Shown here piece after piece: positions 60,812 to 64,000 of a DNA stretch of 64,000 nucleotides. The notes under the pieces were generated by a model, which did no database searches, was not told the origin of the DNA, and was given only the letters and a program-made list of their open reading frames with translations. The DNA lies in assembly GCA_024231955.1 (NCBI GenBank), contig JAAEPZ010000764.1, positions 310,001 through 374,000 of the forward strand, in the 5' to 3' direction. A program made the translations under genes and the position numbers. Source of the DNA: a bacterium. GTDB lineage: Bacteria; Krumholzibacteriota; Krumholzibacteriia; JACNKJ01. Every line of letters begins with the position of its first letter. Position 1 is the first letter of the stretch.

Positions 60812-63181
60812 ATGAAGCGACGCCACATGATCAGAGGTCTGTCGGCAATTCTTTTCACGATTGTGGTGATCGTCAGTATCTACACATTTCAGCCCGAGGA
60901 CTGGCCCGACTGGTCATTCAGCAGTCACCTGCTGCAGGCCGACAACGCCTTCGGATTCGTCGGCGCCCTCATCGCCAAGGCATTGATCAGTCTGATCGGC
61001 AACATGGCGATCATCATCGTACCACCCCTGTTTCTGATACAGGCCGGGGCCGACTTCTCCGGGCGCCGCCGGGGTCACGCGATGCTGATCTGGACCACCA
61101 GCGCCCTGCTCATTCTGCTCTGGGCCGGTAGCGAGATGCTGGGTGGTCCCCAGATCGCCAGGATCGGTTGGCTGGGCATGTTGATCTGCGAGGGGCTGCA
61201 AAGCCTCACCGGGGCCACAGGCTCCCAGATTATCCTGTTTTTCCTCAGCATGATCGGGGTTCTGGCCATCCTGCCGGTTAAGTGGGTCAAACGGCTGGGG
61301 ACGTTGATCGTCTCTCTCTTCAAGGTAAGCAGTCACCTCCTGACCCGAACCATGCAGTTGATTGGACAGGGGATCTGGCATGTACTCAAGATGATCTGCA
61401 TCCTGCCCGTCAAAATGGGGGCAGGCGTCAAGGCTGCCGCACTTGGCCTCTCCGAGTGGACCTCCGGCAAACTCGCCGAGTGGCGCGAGAGTCGGATAGA
61501 GGAGACCTCCGACATGATGAACGAAGATCCGGAGTTCGTCGATGAGGCGGAATCCGGCGAGAGGTGTGGCTACGGGGCCGACGCTGAGCAGGATGACGAG
61601 GCCATCGATGCGATCGTGGAGGATGAGGTCTGGAAAGCTGCGGCGGCGGGCACGGAGGCCGTCACCCCGGCAAAACGGAAGAGGACCGTACGCAAGGGGG
61701 TGAAGAGGAGTCGGACCCCGCGCGTGCGCAAGGCGGGGGACTACATCCTCCCCTCGTTCGAGCTTCTGAATCCCCCGGAGATCCTACAGGGCGGCACCGA
61801 TCGCCGTTTCCTCGAGGAGCAGGCCAGAACCCTGGTGGAGAAACTTGCCAGTTTCAATATAGGCGGCAAGGTCAGCGCGATGAGCACGGGCCCCGTCGTG
61901 ACCACCTACGAGTTTGAACCGGAGACCGGCGTCAAGGTGAGTCAGATCGTCAGCCGCAGGGAGGACCTGGCCCTGGCGATGCGCTGCAAGGAGCTGAGGA
62001 TGGTCGCCCCGATCCCCGGCAAGGCGGCGGTGGGCGTTGAGGTGCCCAACCCGGATTCGCGGATCATCTACATGCGCGAAGTGCTCGAAGCCAAGAAATT
62101 CCTGGGCGAGAAGGGCAACCTGGCTCTGGCGCTGGGCGTGGATGTCGATGGCAAGCCCTACTGGACCGATCTTTCGGCCATGCCCCACATGCTGGTTGCA
62201 GGCGCGACGGGCACGGGCAAAAGTGTCTGCATCAACAGCTTCCTGATCAGCCTGCTCCTGGCACACACCCCGGAGACCCTGCGCCTGTTCCTCATCGATC
62301 CCAAGATGCTGGAGCTCAGCGTCTACAATGACATCCCCCATCTGCTCCATCCCGTCATCACCGATAACCGAGTCGCGCTGCAGGCGCTGAACTGGCTTGT
62401 GGGTGAGATGGAGCGGCGCTATCAGCTGCTGAAACCGGCAGCCGTGCGCAGCATCGAAGAGTACAACAACAAGGTCAAGGCCGGGGACGTCAACGATCAG
62501 GAGGGGGAGGTCATCAAGGAGACACTGCCGTTCCTGGTGGCGGTTGTCGAGGAGTTCGCCGATCTGATCATGACCCAGGGCAAGGATATTCAAACGCCCA
62601 TCATCCGCCTGGCTCAGATGGCGAGGGCTGTCGGTATCCACCTGGTGCTGGCGACTCAGCGACCCAGCGTGGATATCATCGATGGCGTCATCAAGGCCAA
62701 TTTCCCCAGCCGCGTGGCGTTCAAGGTCTTCAGCCGCTTCGACTCCAAGACGATCCTCGACGGCAATGGTGCCGAATCGCTCATCGGTCGGGGGGACATG
62801 CTGTTCAAACATGGCCGCCAGCCGATCCCCGTGCGGGTGCATGGTGCCTTCATCAGCACCGAAGAGGTCGAGAAGGTGGTGTCGCACTGGCGCGACTACA
62901 AACTCGATGAAGCGGAGCTGCAGCTTGAGGAGCGCGGCGGCCACGGTTCTGGGATGAGCCACGACGACCCGCTCTACAACGATGCGCTGGAGATCGTGGT
63001 GCGACAGGGATTCGGCAGTACGACTATGCTGCAACGCCGTCTACGCATCGGCTATACCCGCGCAAGCAGAATCATGGACATGCTGGAGGACGGCGGCATT
63101 GTCGGCCCCCATACGGGTAGCAAAGCGCGTGAGGTCCTGGTGGGGCCTGAGGTGCTCTCCGATATCGGGGAGGATCTCTGA
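60812..63181 (+). CDS. ftsK: DNA translocase FtsK/SpoIIIE
   Basis: Septal double-stranded-DNA motor of 789 residues that resolves chromosome termini at division. ATG 60812 has GGAGG five bases upstream; a TTG 14 codons earlier is less likely. Four membrane helices lie in the first 175 residues. A short charged linker (about 220-310) is followed by the alpha and beta motor domains with Walker A GATGTGKSVCIN (about 464) and the Walker B region (PFLVAVVEEFADLI). The C-terminal gamma winged helix (about 715-785, MLQRRLRIGYTRASRIMDMLE) recognises KOPS. The linker is much shorter than in E. coli. It overlaps rimO by one base. Confidence 0.96.
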   Translation: MKRRHMIRGLSAILFTIVVIVSIYTFQPEDWPDWSFSSHLLQADNAFGFVGALIAKALISLIGNMAIIIVPPLFLIQAGADFSGRRRGHAMLIWTTSALLILLWAGSEMLGGPQIARIGWLGMLICEGLQSLTGATGSQIILFFLSMIGVLAILPVKWVKRLGTLIVSLFKVSSHLLTRTMQLIGQGIWHVLKMICILPVKMGAGVKAAALGLSEWTSGKLAEWRESRIEETSDMMNEDPEFVDEAESGERCGYGADAEQDDEAIDAIVEDEVWKAAAAGTEAVTPAKRKRTVRKGVKRSRTPRVRKAGDYILPSFELLNPPEILQGGTDRRFLEEQARTLVEKLASFNIGGKVSAMSTGPVVTTYEFEPETGVKVSQIVSRREDLALAMRCKELRMVAPIPGKAAVGVEVPNPDSRIIYMREVLEAKKFLGEKGNLALALGVDVDGKPYWTDLSAMPHMLVAGATGTGKSVCINSFLISLLLAHTPETLRLFLIDPKMLELSVYNDIPHLLHPVITDNRVALQALNWLVGEMERRYQLLKPAAVRSIEEYNNKVKAGDVNDQEGEVIKETLPFLVAVVEEFADLIMTQGKDIQTPIIRLAQMARAVGIHLVLATQRPSVDIIDGVIKANFPSRVAFKVFSRFDSKTILDGNGAESLIGRGDMLFKHGRQPIPVRVHGAFISTEEVEKVVSHWRDYKLDEAELQLEERGGHGSGMSHDDPLYNDALEIVVRQGFGSTTMLQRRLRIGYTRASRIMDMLEDGGIVGPHTGSKAREVLVGPEVLSDIGEDL

Positions 63182-64000
63182 TGGCTCGGATCAAGGTTTA
63201 TCTTGAGTCGCTCGGGTGCTCCAAGAACCTTGTGGACAGCGAGGCGCTGCTCGGCCTTTTGCCGGCCGGAAGTTTCAGGATTCAACCCGAGCTCCCAGGT
63301 GCCGATCTGATCATCCTCAACACCTGCTCATTTATCGCCGACGCCCGGGAGCAGTCGGTCAACCGGATGATGGAGCTGGCGGTTTACCGTCAGGAGCACG
63401 ATTGCCGCCTTGTGATCTGGGGCTGTCTGCCGGAGCGGTATGCCGAGGAACTGCTGACAGAGGTACCGGAGATCGACCTCGTCGCAGGGGTTGGGCGCCA
63501 ACAGGATGTTGTCGATCTGCTGGCGGACCTGACCTCCACTGCCGGATCTGTGGTCCGCGATTCGCTTCTGTCTGCAAGTCCAGCCTCAGGCTTTGAGGGT
63601 TTCACGGAGCGCCCGCTGCTCACACCGCCACATCTGGCCTATATCAAGATCGCCGAAGGCTGTAATCGCGGCTGCAGCTTCTGCGCCATCCCCGCCATCA
63701 GGGGGCGCTTCCGCAGTCGGAGTCGCGGGGACATTGTCGACGAGGCCAGGAATCTGGTTGGTCGGGGGGTTCGGGAGATCAACCTGATCTGCCAGGATAC
63801 TGCCTGGTATGGTCGCGATCTTGATGAGGGGGGGCTTTTGCCCCTGGTGACCGAACTCGGTCAAATCGAGGATCTGACCTGGATCCGGATTTTCTACCTG
63901 CACCCGGCGCTTATGAATCTGGAGCAGATAGTGGAACTCTATTCCCAACCGAAAGTAGTTCCCTACCTCGATTTACCCATCCAACACGCCTCCGACAAGA
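63181..64000 (+). CDS. rimO: Ribosomal protein uS12 methylthiotransferase RimO, 5' part
   Basis: Radical-SAM enzyme that adds a methylthio group to an Asp of ribosomal protein S12. The gene runs off the right edge after 273 complete codons (of about 430-450 usual). The N-terminal UPF0004 domain (VYLESLGCSKNLVDSEALLG, NTCSFI, WGCLPERY) supplies the three auxiliary cluster cysteines; the radical-SAM motif CNRGCSFCAIPAIRGRFRSR follows. LGCSKNLVDSE and AIPxxRG favour RimO over MiaB. Its ATG overlaps the ftsK stop (TGATGG). Confidence 0.95.
   Translation, partial: MARIKVYLESLGCSKNLVDSEALLGLLPAGSFRIQPELPGADLIILNTCSFIADAREQSVNRMMELAVYRQEHDCRLVIWGCLPERYAEELLTEVPEIDLVAGVGRQQDVVDLLADLTSTAGSVVRDSLLSASPASGFEGFTERPLLTPPHLAYIKIAEGCNRGCSFCAIPAIRGRFRSRSRGDIVDEARNLVGRGVREINLICQDTAWYGRDLDEGGLLPLVTELGQIEDLTWIRIFYLHPALMNLEQIVELYSQPKVVPYLDLPIQHASDK

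Noticed and set aside
59549..60826. Minus-strand open frame opposite accC
   Set aside because: Antisense shadow of a full-length biotin carboxylase; no ribosome binding site or domain.
61784..63034. Minus-strand open frame opposite ftsK
   Set aside because: The motor domain on the plus strand is complete; the antisense translation is His/Asp/Gln-rich without family features.
1..64000. Search for tRNA, rRNA, CRISPR arrays, insertion sequences, phage and integrase genes
   Set aside because: No cloverleaf-like sequence, spaced direct repeats, transposase, integrase or terminal inverted repeats were recognised by eye; the gaps between genes are all under 300 bases.

Overview
The window is a gene-dense, high-GC bacterial chromosome segment from a Gram-negative, diderm organism. 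The envelope evidence is a secretin (PilQ), lipid A and heptose genes (an LpxL/HtrB-like acyltransferase and HldE), lipoproteins and several outer-membrane beta-barrels. A PorV-like protein, a large secreted repeat protein ending in a FlgD-like/type IX-like C-terminal domain and a DUF4837-like lipoprotein point to the FCB superphylum (Fibrobacterota-Chlorobiota-Bacteroidota and relatives such as Krumholzibacteriota, Eisenbacteria or Latescibacterota). The pil gene order instead resembles Myxococcus and Geobacter. The phylum is an inference. No phage, transposon, CRISPR array, rRNA or tRNA gene was seen, and no gap between genes reaches 300 bases.

Layout. (1) 1-12.2 kb is a type IV pilus locus: the end of pilC, pilS, pilR, two tandem pilins, an ABC ATPase/permease/TPR trio, and pilMNOPQ. 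Well-formed sigma-54 (-24/-12) promoters stand in front of the first pilin and in front of pilM, next to the gene for the sigma-54 activator PilR. (2) 12.3-17.3 kb carries aroC, aroK, rsmD, coaD, an aspartate-type aminotransferase and obgE. (3) 17.5-24.5 kb carries dprA, the acyltransferase, hldE, sucCD, ndk, a DUF177 gene and rpmF. (4) 24.5-30.9 kb is the fatty-acid operon plsX-fabH-fabD-fabG-acpP-fabF-rnc, with stable hairpins around acpP. (5) 30.9-52.7 kb is the less conserved part: outer-membrane proteins, a CXXCH lipoprotein rich in Tyr and Trp, an HNH nuclease, a degenerate hydrolase, an M28-type peptidase with one altered metal ligand, a 1681-residue protein with about twelve tandem carboxypeptidase-regulatory-like domains beside a PorV-like protein, a DegT aminotransferase, an orphan 490-residue protein, a heterodimeric ABC exporter pair and tatA. 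(6) 52.8-54.1 kb is an ECF sigma factor with its zinc-finger anti-sigma factor. (7) 54.3-64 kb carries a DUF4837-like lipoprotein, aroB, a TPR gene, aroQ, accB, pilT, accC, ftsK and a truncated rimO.

How it fits together. PilS/PilR plus sigma-54 probably set the level of pilin and of the PilMNOPQ alignment/secretin complex, while pilT (retraction ATPase) lies 46 kb away between accB and accC. The order pilQ-aroC-aroK ... aroB-TPR-aroQ-accB-accC looks like a known pil-aro-acc neighbourhood split by about 41 kb of other genes. No wholly new defence or mobile system was found. The best candidates for new biology are the repeat protein/PorV/outer-membrane cluster, the CXXCH lipoprotein, the cysteine-reshuffled second pilin behind an internal terminator, an ABC exporter gene whose only well-placed start is AUA, and RNA hairpins that cover or precede ribosome binding sites (yigZ-like gene, acpP).
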